Shown: positions 52,292 to 61,053, counted from the stretch's first letter. The stretch is 64,000 nucleotides of DNA from Flavobacterium eburneipallidum (GCF_027111355.2 NZ_CP114291.2:2976001-3040000), one strand, 5' to 3'. Made by a program: numbers and translations. Notes: generated by a model from the sequence alone, not told the origin.

Positions 52292-53305
52292 ATGGAAATA
52301 CAATCTAATTTTTCTCTAAAAAACTACAATACCTTTGGTATCGAAGCCAAAGCCAAACAATTTGTTGCCGTTCACAACACCACCGAATTAAAAACCGTTT
52401 TAGAACAGAATCAATCCGAAAAAAAATTCATTCTAGGTGGTGGAAGCAACATGCTTTTGACCCAAGATATCGATGCCTTGGTCATTCATGTAGATTTAAA
52501 AGGAAAAAAAATCATCAAAGAAGACGAAGATTTTGTTTGGGTCGAAAGTCAAGCTGGCGAAAACTGGCATGAATTTGTACTTTGGACAATTGACCAAAAC
52601 TATGGCGGACTCGAAAATATGTCCTTGATTCCAGGCAATGTAGGAACCACTCCTGTACAAAACATTGGTGCTTATGGAACCGAAATCAAAGACACTTTTG
52701 TTTCTTGCGAAACGATGGCAATTGAAAATCAAGAAGTAAAAACGTTTACCAAAGACGAATGTCATTTTGGCTATAGAGAAAGTGTTTTCAAAAACGAAGT
52801 CAAAGACCAATACATCATTACCTCGGTGGTTTTTAAATTGACCAAACGCAACCACAAAATCAATGTTTCTTATGGCGATATTATGGGAGAATTAGCCAAA
52901 GCTAACATTACTAATCCTGATTTAAAAGACGTAAGCAATGCAGTAATTGCGATTCGCCAAAGCAAATTACCCGATCCAAAAGAATTAGGAAACAGTGGTA
53001 GTTTCTTTAAAAATCCCATTATTTTAAAATCTGACTTCGAGAAAATTCATCAACAATTTCCAGAAATGAAATACTATGAAGTTTCTGAAACTGAAGTAAA
53101 AGTTCCTGCTGGCTGGTTGATCGAACAAGCGGGATTCAAAGGGAAACGCTATGGCGATGCGGGAATTCATAAGAACCAAGCCTTGGTTTTAGTGAATTAT
53201 GGCAATGCTACTGGGCAGGAAATTCTGGATGTTTCCAAAAACATTCAAGAGACTATATTCAAGACTTTTGGCATTCATATTGAAGCCGAAGTCAATGTGA
53301 TTTAA
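52292..53305 (+). CDS. murB: UDP-N-acetylenolpyruvoylglucosamine reductase
   Basis: This 337-aa FAD enzyme completes UDP-MurNAc synthesis for peptidoglycan. It shows the start FSLKNYNTFGIEAKAKQFV, the FAD site LGGGSNMLLT, SLIPGNVGTTPVQNIGAYG, the type I loop FGYRESVFK, catalytic Ser in GNSGSFFKNP, and a C-terminal Glu in HIEAEVNVI. Length and loop class match type I MurB. Confidence 0.97.
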   Translation: MEIQSNFSLKNYNTFGIEAKAKQFVAVHNTTELKTVLEQNQSEKKFILGGGSNMLLTQDIDALVIHVDLKGKKIIKEDEDFVWVESQAGENWHEFVLWTIDQNYGGLENMSLIPGNVGTTPVQNIGAYGTEIKDTFVSCETMAIENQEVKTFTKDECHFGYRESVFKNEVKDQYIITSVVFKLTKRNHKINVSYGDIMGELAKANITNPDLKDVSNAVIAIRQSKLPDPKELGNSGSFFKNPIILKSDFEKIHQQFPEMKYYEVSETEVKVPAGWLIEQAGFKGKRYGDAGIHKNQALVLVNYGNATGQEILDVSKNIQETIFKTFGIHIEAEVNVI

Positions 53306-53338
53306 AATATCAGGCTCAAATTAAACGCAGAAAAAATA

Positions 53339-53842
53339 ATGAAAGTAGAATCATTTAAAATAAAAGGTTGGAAAAAGAAAGAAACTGGACTTGTCATTTC
53401 CGAAAACAATGATTGGATTCTGGTTAAATCTATTCCTGTTGATTATGCTATTGACGGTTATAAGCTCTTCCAAAAAAAATTCATTAAACGAAGAGAAATA
53501 AACGAAAATAAAATTGCAAGAGTTCTTAAACTTAAAAACATTCAAAATACTGAACCAAAAAAATTTAAATTTGGAAATGTTATTGATAATTTAAAATGGT
53601 GTGAAGACACTTATGGAATTTTTGAATTTCAAGATATGAACGAAAAAGAATTATTCTACGGTAAAATTAATCGAATAAAAAAGAATAAATTCATTATTGA
53701 TATGGTTTTGTCTGATGGAAAGATTGAAAAAGAATATGATTATGAATTTTCTTTAAACAAAATAAGAGTAATAACATTTGAAACAGATTATTTTGAGTCA
53801 ATAAAATTATTAATGGAGGATGAATTAAAAAATTCTCAATAA
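53339..53842 (+). CDS. Unknown protein with two small beta-barrel-like halves
   Basis: This 167-aa, Lys-rich soluble protein has a first half (TGLVISENNDWILVKSIPVD, then DGYKLFQKKFIKRREI) and a second half (YGIFEFQDMNEKELFYGKIN, then KIRVITFETDYFESIKLLME) that each look like short SH3/Sm-like strands. It has no signal, helix anchor or catalytic motif. It follows murB by 33 bp, at lower GC. I do not recognise the family. Confidence 0.6.
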   Translation: MKVESFKIKGWKKKETGLVISENNDWILVKSIPVDYAIDGYKLFQKKFIKRREINENKIARVLKLKNIQNTEPKKFKFGNVIDNLKWCEDTYGIFEFQDMNEKELFYGKINRIKKNKFIIDMVLSDGKIEKEYDYEFSLNKIRVITFETDYFESIKLLMEDELKNSQ

Positions 53843-53957
53843 TACTTCAAAAATAGAATTAAGCATTAATAGAAGATTTCTAAAAACATCTATTTTACTC
53901 TAATTTAAAATCTAAAACTAATTACTCTTTATCGATGGTTAATTGACAATTGATAAT

Positions 53958-53965
53958 TACCTTTG
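53958..53965 (+). promoter_or_regulatory. -7 promoter element, glycosyltransferase/sigma pair
   Basis: TACCTTTG matches TAnnTTTG exactly and ends 42 bp before the ATG at 54008. It also argues against translation starting at the TTG at 53963. Confidence 0.5.
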
Positions 53966-54007
53966 CGCCAGTCTAAAAAATTAGAATTTAAAAGAAGCCA
54001 AGCCTAT

Positions 54008-55114
54008 ATGTTACTCATTACTTTATACTTTTTTATTGTTATAGTTGCCATTCAACTTGCTTATTATCTGATAGTTTTTGGGAAATTTGCTTTCAGCAAA
54101 ACGCAAAAATCCAATCCAAAAAGAATTTCAATTTCGGTTATTGTTTGTGCCAAAAATGAAGAAGAAAACGTAGCGCGTTACATTCCGTTATTGGCAGAAC
54201 AAGATTATCCTGATTATGAAATTATTCTGATTGACGATGCATCTAGCGACAATACATTAGACATTTTTGAAGAATTCGAAAAACAATATTCCAATGTAAG
54301 ATTGGTTAAAGTAAAAAACAACGAAGCCTTTTGGGGCAACAAAAAATATGCTTTGACGTTAGGCATAAAAGCATCCAAAAAAGATTACTTACTCTTTACT
54401 GATGCCGATTGCTACCCTAGTACAAAAGATTGGATTAAGAATATGAGTTCCCAATTTACGATGCAAAAAACAGTTGTTTTAGGCTATGGAGGCTATGAAA
54501 AAGTAGCTAATTCTTTCCTGAACAAAATTATTCGTTTCGAAACTTTGCTTACAGCTGTTCAGTATTTTTCTTGGGCAAAAGTGGGACGTCCTTATATGGG
54601 AATTGGTCGTAATTTAGCTTATAAAAAAGAAGAATTTTTCAATGTAAATGGTTTTATCAGCCATATTCAATTGCGTTCAGGCGATGATGATTTATTCATT
54701 AACCAAGTGGCTACTAGCAAAAATACTGCACTATGTTACACCCCTGAAAGTTTTACCTATTCGCAACCAAAAACCAAATACAAAGATTGGTTTACTCAAA
54801 AAAGAAGGCACGTTTCTACTGCTAATTTGTATAAATCTTTTGACAAGGCCCAACTAGCACTTTTTTATATTTCGCAATTGTTATTTTTAGTATTAGCTAT
54901 CATTTTGCTGGCGTTTCAATACCAATGGATCATTGTTTTGAGTTTGGTTGGATTCCGTTATTTATTCACTTGGATTACCCTCGGATTTTCGGCAGGAAGA
55001 CTCAAAGAAAAAGATGTGATGTATTGGTTTCCTATTATTGAAATTGTACTTATCTTCACGCAATTGAATGTGTTTATCACCAACATTTTCTCAAAACCAG
55101 TATATTGGAAATAA
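54008..55114 (+). CDS. Membrane glycosyltransferase family 2
   Basis: This 368-aa protein has an N-terminal membrane helix (residues 1-21), a GT-A domain with VIVCAKNEEENVARYIPLLA, IDDASSDNT (nucleotide Asp), FTDADCYPS (DXD-like) and the acceptor motif WFTQKRRH (a QxxRW variant), then three C-terminal membrane helices (about 285-365). This is the usual layout of processive or lipid-linked sugar transferases. The start is the ATG at 54008. Its last 10 bp overlap the start of the sigma factor gene. Confidence 0.9.
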   Translation: MLLITLYFFIVIVAIQLAYYLIVFGKFAFSKTQKSNPKRISISVIVCAKNEEENVARYIPLLAEQDYPDYEIILIDDASSDNTLDIFEEFEKQYSNVRLVKVKNNEAFWGNKKYALTLGIKASKKDYLLFTDADCYPSTKDWIKNMSSQFTMQKTVVLGYGGYEKVANSFLNKIIRFETLLTAVQYFSWAKVGRPYMGIGRNLAYKKEEFFNVNGFISHIQLRSGDDDLFINQVATSKNTALCYTPESFTYSQPKTKYKDWFTQKRRHVSTANLYKSFDKAQLALFYISQLLFLVLAIILLAFQYQWIIVLSLVGFRYLFTWITLGFSAGRLKEKDVMYWFPIIEIVLIFTQLNVFITNIFSKPVYWK

Positions 55115-55656
55115 AACAACAAATAGAAAAAGCAAAAAAAGGCGACCAAACCGCCTTCACCTTTCTATTGGATTTTTATTGGAATGAGGTGTATGGTTTC
55201 ATGCTCAAACGCACTGAAAATGAAACCAATGCCGAGGATATTACCATCGAAACGTTCTCCAAAGCTTTTGATAAAATTGCCAGTTACAATCCCGAATTTC
55301 AATTCAATACTTGGCTAATTGCAATTGCCAAAAACGTTCATATTGACTTATTGCGCAAAAAGAAAACCAGTCTTTTTATCGAAATTACCGATGACGAAGA
55401 CCAGCAAGCCTACAACATTGCCGATACCACTCCATCGGCTGAAGACGAATTAATTACCGAGCAAAACCTTTCGAGATTACTGCAATTCATCAAAGAATTG
55501 AAACCACACTATCAAGAAGTAATCCAACTTCGTTATTTTCAGGAAATGAGTTATCAGGAAATTGCCAACAAAATTGACGAGCCTTTAAGCAATGTCAAAA
55601 TCAAACTCCTTCGTGCCAAGAAATTATTGGCTGAAATTATTCAGGATAAGAGGTAA
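55105..55656 (+). CDS. ECF-type RNA polymerase sigma factor with TTG start
   Basis: This 183-aa protein has region 2 (TENETNAEDITIETFSKAFD and NPEFQFNTWLIAIAKN, a well-conserved RpoE-type core) and region 4 (YQEVIQLRYFQEMSYQEIAN ... SNVKIKLLRAKKLL). There is no ATG at the expected start; the first usable codon is TTG at 55105, inside the last codons of the glycosyltransferase gene, and the next in-frame Met (residue 33, in VYGFML) is inside region 2. Translation is therefore probably coupled. No anti-sigma gene follows. Confidence 0.9.
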   Translation: MEIKQQIEKAKKGDQTAFTFLLDFYWNEVYGFMLKRTENETNAEDITIETFSKAFDKIASYNPEFQFNTWLIAIAKNVHIDLLRKKKTSLFIEITDDEDQQAYNIADTTPSAEDELITEQNLSRLLQFIKELKPHYQEVIQLRYFQEMSYQEIANKIDEPLSNVKIKLLRAKKLLAEIIQDKR

Positions 55657-55800
55657 ATTATTCGAATATTTCTTTTCCCTATAAAATTCAGTTAATTGTT
55701 TTTCAGCAACTAAAAAACAAAATAATTCTTTAGAGAATAAATCATTTCATGCCTTTGCGGTGAATAAATTGTATAATTATTTGTAGAAATTATTCAGGAT
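55633..55800 (+). repeat. 15-bp direct repeat copying the end of the sigma factor gene
   Basis: GAAATTATTCAGGAT occurs at 55633-55647 (codons EIIQD of the sigma factor) and again at 55786-55800 in the gap, where it would read VEIIQD-stop. The similarity fades beyond this. The rest of the 222-bp gap includes CATGCCTTTGCGGTGAAT, a word common in Flavobacterium intergenic repeats. It may be the scar of a local duplication. Confidence 0.4.
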
Positions 55801-55878
55801 TAAGGTGGAGATTATTTAGATTAAATTCTATATTTACATATTAGCAAGAAATCGATTACTATAACATTCGCATTAAAT

Positions 55879-56820
55879 ATGGAAAGACGGAATTTTATCA
55901 AAACCACACTACTTTTTGTTACATCAACTCAACTATTCTCTAATAGTATATTCAATTCAAGTTCAGTAATTAGAAGTAATTTCAAATACATTTATACGAA
56001 TATTAAGCTCAAAAGTCAATTTTTCCTATTTCTAAAGAACGTATTTAATCTATACCCAGAAAAGGAATTTCATCAATTAATTGCCGAAACTACCCTTGCA
56101 AAAAAGACGGATAAAGATATTTACAAAACTACTCAATCAAAATTAGACGATATTGCTCCGATGCTATCTACTTTTCGATACCAACTTCCTGCTTTGATGC
56201 ATCAAAAAAACGAAATGTCCAAAGAAACGGTTTCTTTGCTTGGAGAAGATAGCACCTATAATGGTTATTTAGAAATAGGTTCTTCTGGAAGGTATTTAGA
56301 TTACCTTGAAGAAAAAATCGCTATCAAAGGTAAAAGATATTATGCCGATGGTCGAAAACCAAAATATTCTTTTAGTGAAATGGTTGACCGTGGACAAATA
56401 GCTGTTGGAGCTGAATATATTCAGTTTACCGATTACAAAACTAAATTTTCAGAACATATTCCTGCCAAAAGTTTAGATTTAGTAACGATATACATTGGTT
56501 TTCATCATTGTCCATTGGATTTACGTGTTCAATATATTTCTTCTATTAGAGACACTATGAGAGTGGGTGGAAAATTAATCTTGAGAGATCACAATTGTGA
56601 TACTGAAGACCAAAAAGTATTAGTAGCACTTGCACACGATGTCTTTAATTTGGGAGTCAATGAAAGTTGGGAATACAATAGCAAAGAGATTCGAAACTTT
56701 TATTCACTAGATTTTATTTGCAAATTCGTTGAAAAAATTGGATTTAAATTTCATAAAAAAACATTGTACCAAAAAGGAGATCCAACCAAAAATGCTTTAA
56801 TGCTTTTTACAAAAATCTAA
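55879..56820 (+). CDS. SAM-dependent methyltransferase with Tat-like N-terminus
   Basis: This 313-aa protein has the N-terminal MERRNFIKTTLLFVTSTQLF, which resembles a twin-arginine signal (RRxFIK plus a hydrophobic stretch). The methyltransferase domain has motif I YLEIGSSGRYLDYL (about 130-143), LDLVTIYIGFHHCPLD, and the post-motif MRVGGKLILRDHN. An exported methyltransferase would be unusual, since S-adenosylmethionine is cytosolic; the signal may be uncleaved or a chance match. It is the first of three genes with 18 and 15 bp gaps. Its substrate is unknown. Confidence 0.78.
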   Translation: MERRNFIKTTLLFVTSTQLFSNSIFNSSSVIRSNFKYIYTNIKLKSQFFLFLKNVFNLYPEKEFHQLIAETTLAKKTDKDIYKTTQSKLDDIAPMLSTFRYQLPALMHQKNEMSKETVSLLGEDSTYNGYLEIGSSGRYLDYLEEKIAIKGKRYYADGRKPKYSFSEMVDRGQIAVGAEYIQFTDYKTKFSEHIPAKSLDLVTIYIGFHHCPLDLRVQYISSIRDTMRVGGKLILRDHNCDTEDQKVLVALAHDVFNLGVNESWEYNSKEIRNFYSLDFICKFVEKIGFKFHKKTLYQKGDPTKNALMLFTKI

Positions 56821-56838
56821 TTTCCACAATACACTTTT

Positions 56839-59355
56839 ATGAAAAAATTCTTCCGTTTTATTCAAGTACTTATAGTTTATGTTATAAAGTTCATAACACT
56901 TTTCTATTTTGGGATTAGAAAATTAATACGAATCATTAATCGTAAAAAAAGATTATCAATCCCTTTCTATAGTTTCATTGCATTTATTTTATACATTTTC
57001 TTATTAATCCAATTTTCGGGAGACCCTAAATTCGACAAAACTCTTGAAAACAAAACACTAAACGATGTTACGCAAATAAATCCCATTCAGGCTAATAAAA
57101 TTATTAAACCCAAAACTCTAAACGAAATCATTTATGCTATAAAAAACACTTCTGGTCCAATTTCTATAGGTGGTGGAAAATACAGTATGGGTGGACAAAC
57201 TGCCTTTGAAAACAGTTTGCATATTGACATGAGGTGTTTCAATAAAATTGTCCAAATTGATACTACTAAAAAGCAGATTACTGTTCAGGCCGGAATTCGG
57301 TGGAGAGACATTCAAAAAGTAATTGATCCTTTGAATTTATCTATCAAAATCATGCAAACCTATTCTAATTTTACGGTTGGAGGAGCTATATCAGTAAACT
57401 GCCACGGAAGATATATTGGTCATGGTCCGATTATTTCCTCTGTTTTAGAATTAAAAATAATCACCGCAAATGGAGACATTATAATTGCCAACCGAAAACA
57501 GAATCAAGAAATTTTTAAGGCTGCAATTGGTGGTTATGGAGGAATTGGAGTGATTGCCGAAACTACATTACAATTGGTTGATAATGAAAAAGTAGAACGC
57601 TTCAATGAAGTAATGAATATTGAAGAATACAAAACCTACTTTGATAAAAAAATTCGAAACAATAAAGATGTTGTATTTCAAAATGGCAATTTGTATCCGC
57701 CGAAATACGATAAAATAATGAGTGTTTCATGGTCAAAAAGCACAAAACCATTAACTGATAAAGAAAGATTAATATCCGAAGATGAAAATTATTGGCTGGA
57801 ATCAAAATTAACAGGAGTCGTTTCTTGGGGAAATTCGGGAAAATGGATACGAGAGTACACGATTGACCCTCTTTTTTATTCTAATAAAATAGTGAGATGG
57901 AGAAATAAAGAAGCGAGCTATGATGTAAGAGAATTAGAACCTTCCTCAAGAGAAAAGGAAACTTATGTCTTGCAAGAATACTTTATTCCTGTTGAAAATA
58001 TAAAATCATTTATCCCAAAAATGAGTCATGTTTTTCAGAAAAACAAGGTCAATGTTATCAATGTTTCTTTAAGACACGCTTTACCTGATAATGAAAGTTA
58101 TCTTTCGTGGGCGAATAAAGAAGTATTTGCTTTTGTTATTTATTACAAGCAAAAAACAAATCAAGAAGCAAAAGACAATGTAAAGAAATGGACACTAGAA
58201 ATGACGGATGCTATTTTAAACGAAAACGGAACTTGGTATCTACCTTATCAACCTCATGCTACTTTTGAACAGTTTCAAAGAGGGTATCCAAATAGTGCGA
58301 AATATTTCTCCATAAAAAGCAAACTAGATCCTAATCACCGATTCACAAACAAGTTATTGGACAAGTATAATCCTTATCCAAAAAATGAGCTAACTCAAGA
58401 AAAGAAAAAAATAAAAGAATACGTTAGAGCCGAGGAACAAACGATTCTTACTGTTCCAGAATGGTATTTAGTCTATAACCCGAAAGAATATGCAGATTAC
58501 TTGGAAAGCGGTAAAAACCCTTCCAATTTTCCTTTCTACAAGTCTATTAATGAATATTGGAAACTTTATGATCGTTCCATAAAATTAACTTCAAAAGCCT
58601 ATCCTGAAAACAGCGAATATAAAACAATGTTACAAGTCATTGGTGTTAGTATGACCATGGAATATGGAACAAAAATTATTTATGAAAATACAATAGGAAG
58701 ATTTTTTGCTCTTTTTTCAGAAGAAAAAATATCTAAAAAAGAAGAAACAATAATTGAAGCGCAAAGAGCTTACAGTAATTTTATATATCAAACAGCTTGG
58801 TATGAATTTAAGTTTTTGCCGTGGATTAAAAAAATATGGACTACTTCTGACAAATCCAATTGTAGCACACTTCGAAAATGGGAACGAACATTAATTTTTA
58901 CATTCGAATTTTCATTCAAAGCTTTTTATGCACAATTGATTGAATGGGCTGCTAAATCAACCTATGAAACTCCATCCGATAAAATCTATTTAATTATATC
59001 CAATACAGATTCAATTAAAGAAAATAAAAACTTAAAAATCATTAAAAAAGATGGTGATAAAATGATTATTGCTGTTACTCGTTGGGAGGCTTTTACAGGA
59101 GAGGTAATTAAACTTTCCAATCATAATATGAAAATTTATGAAATTTCAGGAAATGATGAAATTGTAGTCTCTGCAATTTTGAGTAATAATCAAGAAATAA
59201 TCCCTAACAATATCAAGTTGTTATACAAATCGGAAATTGCCACTAATAGTAAATTAAAAAGAAATGTTTACCTTTTATCTGTTGACAAACTATTGCCTTT
59301 TATTAAGAACTTAAGAAGTAAGAATATTACAACTGAACATATCTATGATTACTAA
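56839..59355 (+). CDS. Membrane-anchored FAD oxidase fused to a C-terminal unknown domain
   Basis: This is an 838-aa protein. Two hydrophobic helices come first (about 5-25 and 42-60). A VAO-type FAD-binding domain follows (about 95-245) with SIGGGKYSMGGQTAFENSLH, TVGGAISVNCHGRYIGHGP and GGYGGIGVIAETTLQL, and then an aldono-lactone-oxidase-like substrate domain to about 510 (SIKSKLDPNHRFTNKLLDKY). From about 530 comes a separate region beginning TILTVPEWYLVYNPKEYADY, helical, of a type I recall as a stand-alone proteobacterial protein. Substrate unknown; a sugar lactone or sugar alcohol is plausible. It is central to a three-gene operon with the methyltransferase and the glycosidase-like lipoprotein. 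Confidence 0.8.
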   Translation: MKKFFRFIQVLIVYVIKFITLFYFGIRKLIRIINRKKRLSIPFYSFIAFILYIFLLIQFSGDPKFDKTLENKTLNDVTQINPIQANKIIKPKTLNEIIYAIKNTSGPISIGGGKYSMGGQTAFENSLHIDMRCFNKIVQIDTTKKQITVQAGIRWRDIQKVIDPLNLSIKIMQTYSNFTVGGAISVNCHGRYIGHGPIISSVLELKIITANGDIIIANRKQNQEIFKAAIGGYGGIGVIAETTLQLVDNEKVERFNEVMNIEEYKTYFDKKIRNNKDVVFQNGNLYPPKYDKIMSVSWSKSTKPLTDKERLISEDENYWLESKLTGVVSWGNSGKWIREYTIDPLFYSNKIVRWRNKEASYDVRELEPSSREKETYVLQEYFIPVENIKSFIPKMSHVFQKNKVNVINVSLRHALPDNESYLSWANKEVFAFVIYYKQKTNQEAKDNVKKWTLEMTDAILNENGTWYLPYQPHATFEQFQRGYPNSAKYFSIKSKLDPNHRFTNKLLDKYNPYPKNELTQEKKKIKEYVRAEEQTILTVPEWYLVYNPKEYADYLESGKNPSNFPFYKSINEYWKLYDRSIKLTSKAYPENSEYKTMLQVIGVSMTMEYGTKIIYENTIGRFFALFSEEKISKKEETIIEAQRAYSNFIYQTAWYEFKFLPWIKKIWTTSDKSNCSTLRKWERTLIFTFEFSFKAFYAQLIEWAAKSTYETPSDKIYLIISNTDSIKENKNLKIIKKDGDKMIIAVTRWEAFTGEVIKLSNHNMKIYEISGNDEIVVSAILSNNQEIIPNNIKLLYKSEIATNSKLKRNVYLLSVDKLLPFIKNLRSKNITTEHIYDY

Positions 59356-59370
59356 AATAGCACCCAAAAA

Positions 59371-60330
59371 ATGAAATCCAGTAAAAACCTATTTTTTTTA
59401 ATAACACTACTATTTATTTTAAGCTGTCAACAAAGTGAAAGTATTGATTCAGCACCGAACAATGAAACCCAAAAGGTTATAACTGGTTTTAATCAAAACT
59501 TTTCGATGATGCCCAATTTGACTTCCAAAATGGTTGCTAATATTGTGTTGCTAAAGCCTAAAATGTTACGTTATCCTGGAGGAACGGTTACCCATAGTTG
59601 GAACTGGAAAGAAGGTGTTATTGAAACCCGAAACACAAATTCAAAGCATTTAATTACAGACATCAAAGAACTGGCTCTAAAAACCAATGCCGATTTTGTT
59701 TTTGTTTTGGATATACTAAATAAAACATTGACCGATCAAATTGAAATGCTGACCGAAATAGAAAAATTAGGAGTAAAAATTAAGTACATCGAGCTAGGCA
59801 ATGAATTATATGCACAAGAAGATGCCTACGAAAAGATTTTCCCAACAGGTAAAGAATATGCCTTGAAAGCAAACCAATGGATTCCTGAATTGAGAAAAAA
59901 ATTTCCAAATGCCAAAATTGCAGCACTACTTTTGGGTCGAAAAGTAAAAGAATCAAACACAAAAATGTTTACTTGGAATCAATTAGTTGTAGAGAACACT
60001 TTCCAGAATGTGGATGCTTATACCTACCATTTTTACATCAATGAATTGGAAACATTTGCAGTAGAAAAAACAGAATTTATTGAGGTTACAACCAACGCCA
60101 AAACCAGAAGCAAAGAACTCTGGATTACCGAATATGGCAACAATCAAGACAAAACCAAAGCCTCCTATTACACCGAACTATCAGCTCTTGCTGATTTTAT
60201 GGAGACTTATCCAAATGTAACTATCGCTTTGAACCATCAATTGATTGGCGGAACCAAAAATAAATTAACAGAAGATGGAAACGGATTTGTAGAAGAAGGA
60301 AATTTATTTTTGAAACGTACAACCAAATAA
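59371..60330 (+). CDS. Lipoprotein resembling clan GH-A glycosidases
   Basis: This 319-aa protein has a lipoprotein signal (lipid-bearing Cys19 in LFILSC) and a (beta/alpha)8-like body. LRYPGGTVTHSWNW at the start of a strand, IELGNELY with Glu145 (clan-A acid/base in the usual N-E pair) and LWITEYGN with Glu254 (candidate nucleophile) follow the GH39/GH51/GH79 pattern. I cannot place it in a numbered family. It probably sits on the outer or inner membrane, cleaves or binds a glycan, and is cotranscribed with the FAD oxidase. Confidence 0.72.
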   Translation: MKSSKNLFFLITLLFILSCQQSESIDSAPNNETQKVITGFNQNFSMMPNLTSKMVANIVLLKPKMLRYPGGTVTHSWNWKEGVIETRNTNSKHLITDIKELALKTNADFVFVLDILNKTLTDQIEMLTEIEKLGVKIKYIELGNELYAQEDAYEKIFPTGKEYALKANQWIPELRKKFPNAKIAALLLGRKVKESNTKMFTWNQLVVENTFQNVDAYTYHFYINELETFAVEKTEFIEVTTNAKTRSKELWITEYGNNQDKTKASYYTELSALADFMETYPNVTIALNHQLIGGTKNKLTEDGNGFVEEGNLFLKRTTK

Positions 60331-60481
60331 ACATTTGCTTTTTTTACTGCAAATGTTTCAAATACGTCCATCATAAAATCTAAAAAAGCTGTAGCCTATT
60401 TTCGGCTGTCGAAGATTAGGTTGTCTTCCAATCTCTATTTTTCAAAAAAACAATTTTAACACAATCGAAAACTGTTTTTAT

Positions 60482-60489
60482 TATATTTG
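60482..60489 (+). promoter_or_regulatory. -7 promoter element, FKBP gene
   Basis: TATATTTG, an exact TAnnTTTG match, ends 19 bp before the ATG at 60509. The -33 box is unclear. Confidence 0.5.
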
Positions 60490-60508
60490 CTTTCCTTAAA
60501 AAAAATCT

Positions 60509-60979
60509 ATGAAACATTTATTAGCCGCTTTATTAGTATTGACTTTATTCGCTTCTTGCAGCAAAGAATCAGAACTTGGACCACCTATAGATTACACAGT
60601 TCAAAACGAAAAGGACATCAATGAATTTCTAACCAATAATAAATTAACGGCTCAAAGGACAGATACAGGTTTGTACTATATTATCAACGAGGCTGGAGAT
60701 GGAACCCAACCCAACTCTTCTTCGACTGTAACAGTTGCCTACAAAGGAACTTTTATCAATGGTCAAATATTTGATCAAAGCACCAATGCTGGAATCACAA
60801 TTAGCCTAAACAATGTAATAAAAGGCTGGAAAGAAGGAATTCCTCTCTTTAAAACTGGCGGAAGCGGTCTGCTTTTGATACCATCTCATTTAGGTTACGG
60901 TAGCTATGATTACAAAAGTATTCCGGGAGGTTCAGTACTTATTTTTGAAATTAAATTAATCGAAGTCAAACCAAACTAA
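60509..60979 (+). CDS. FKBP-type peptidyl-prolyl isomerase lipoprotein
   Basis: This 156-aa protein has a lipoprotein signal (MKHLLAALLVLTLFASC, lipid-bearing Cys17) and one FKBP domain (about 65-155): TVTVAYKGTFINGQIFDQST, VIKGWKEGIPLFKTGG, LLIPSHLGYGSYDYKSIPGG and LIFEIKLIEV, with the usual active-site aromatic and Asp residues. It speeds proline isomerisation in the periplasm. Many gliding-group genomes carry several such lipoproteins. Confidence 0.94.
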   Translation: MKHLLAALLVLTLFASCSKESELGPPIDYTVQNEKDINEFLTNNKLTAQRTDTGLYYIINEAGDGTQPNSSSTVTVAYKGTFINGQIFDQSTNAGITISLNNVIKGWKEGIPLFKTGGSGLLLIPSHLGYGSYDYKSIPGGSVLIFEIKLIEVKPN

Positions 60980-60996
60980 TACGTACTACTAATAGC

Positions 60997-61031
60997 AAAC
61001 CCTCAACAAATTTATTTTTTGTTGAGGGTTT
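60997..61031. terminator. Terminator between the FKBP gene and the convergent SDR gene
   Basis: A 14-bp perfect stem, AAACCCTCAACAAA / TTTGTTGAGGGTTT, with a 7-nt loop, sits 18 bp after the FKBP stop and is followed by a T-rich run. Confidence 0.92.
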
Positions 61032-61053
61032 CTTTTATTTCGAAAACCTAAAA

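Noticed and set aside
53963..54007. Upstream TTG start for the family 2 glycosyltransferase
   Set aside because: The TTG overlaps an exact TAnnTTTG promoter element; the ATG at 54008 starts the membrane helix directly.
60329..60358. Hairpin AAACATTTGC / GCAAATGTTT after the glycosidase-like gene, as a terminator
   Set aside because: The stem is sound, but no T run follows, so I did not call it; it might still be a pause or processing site.
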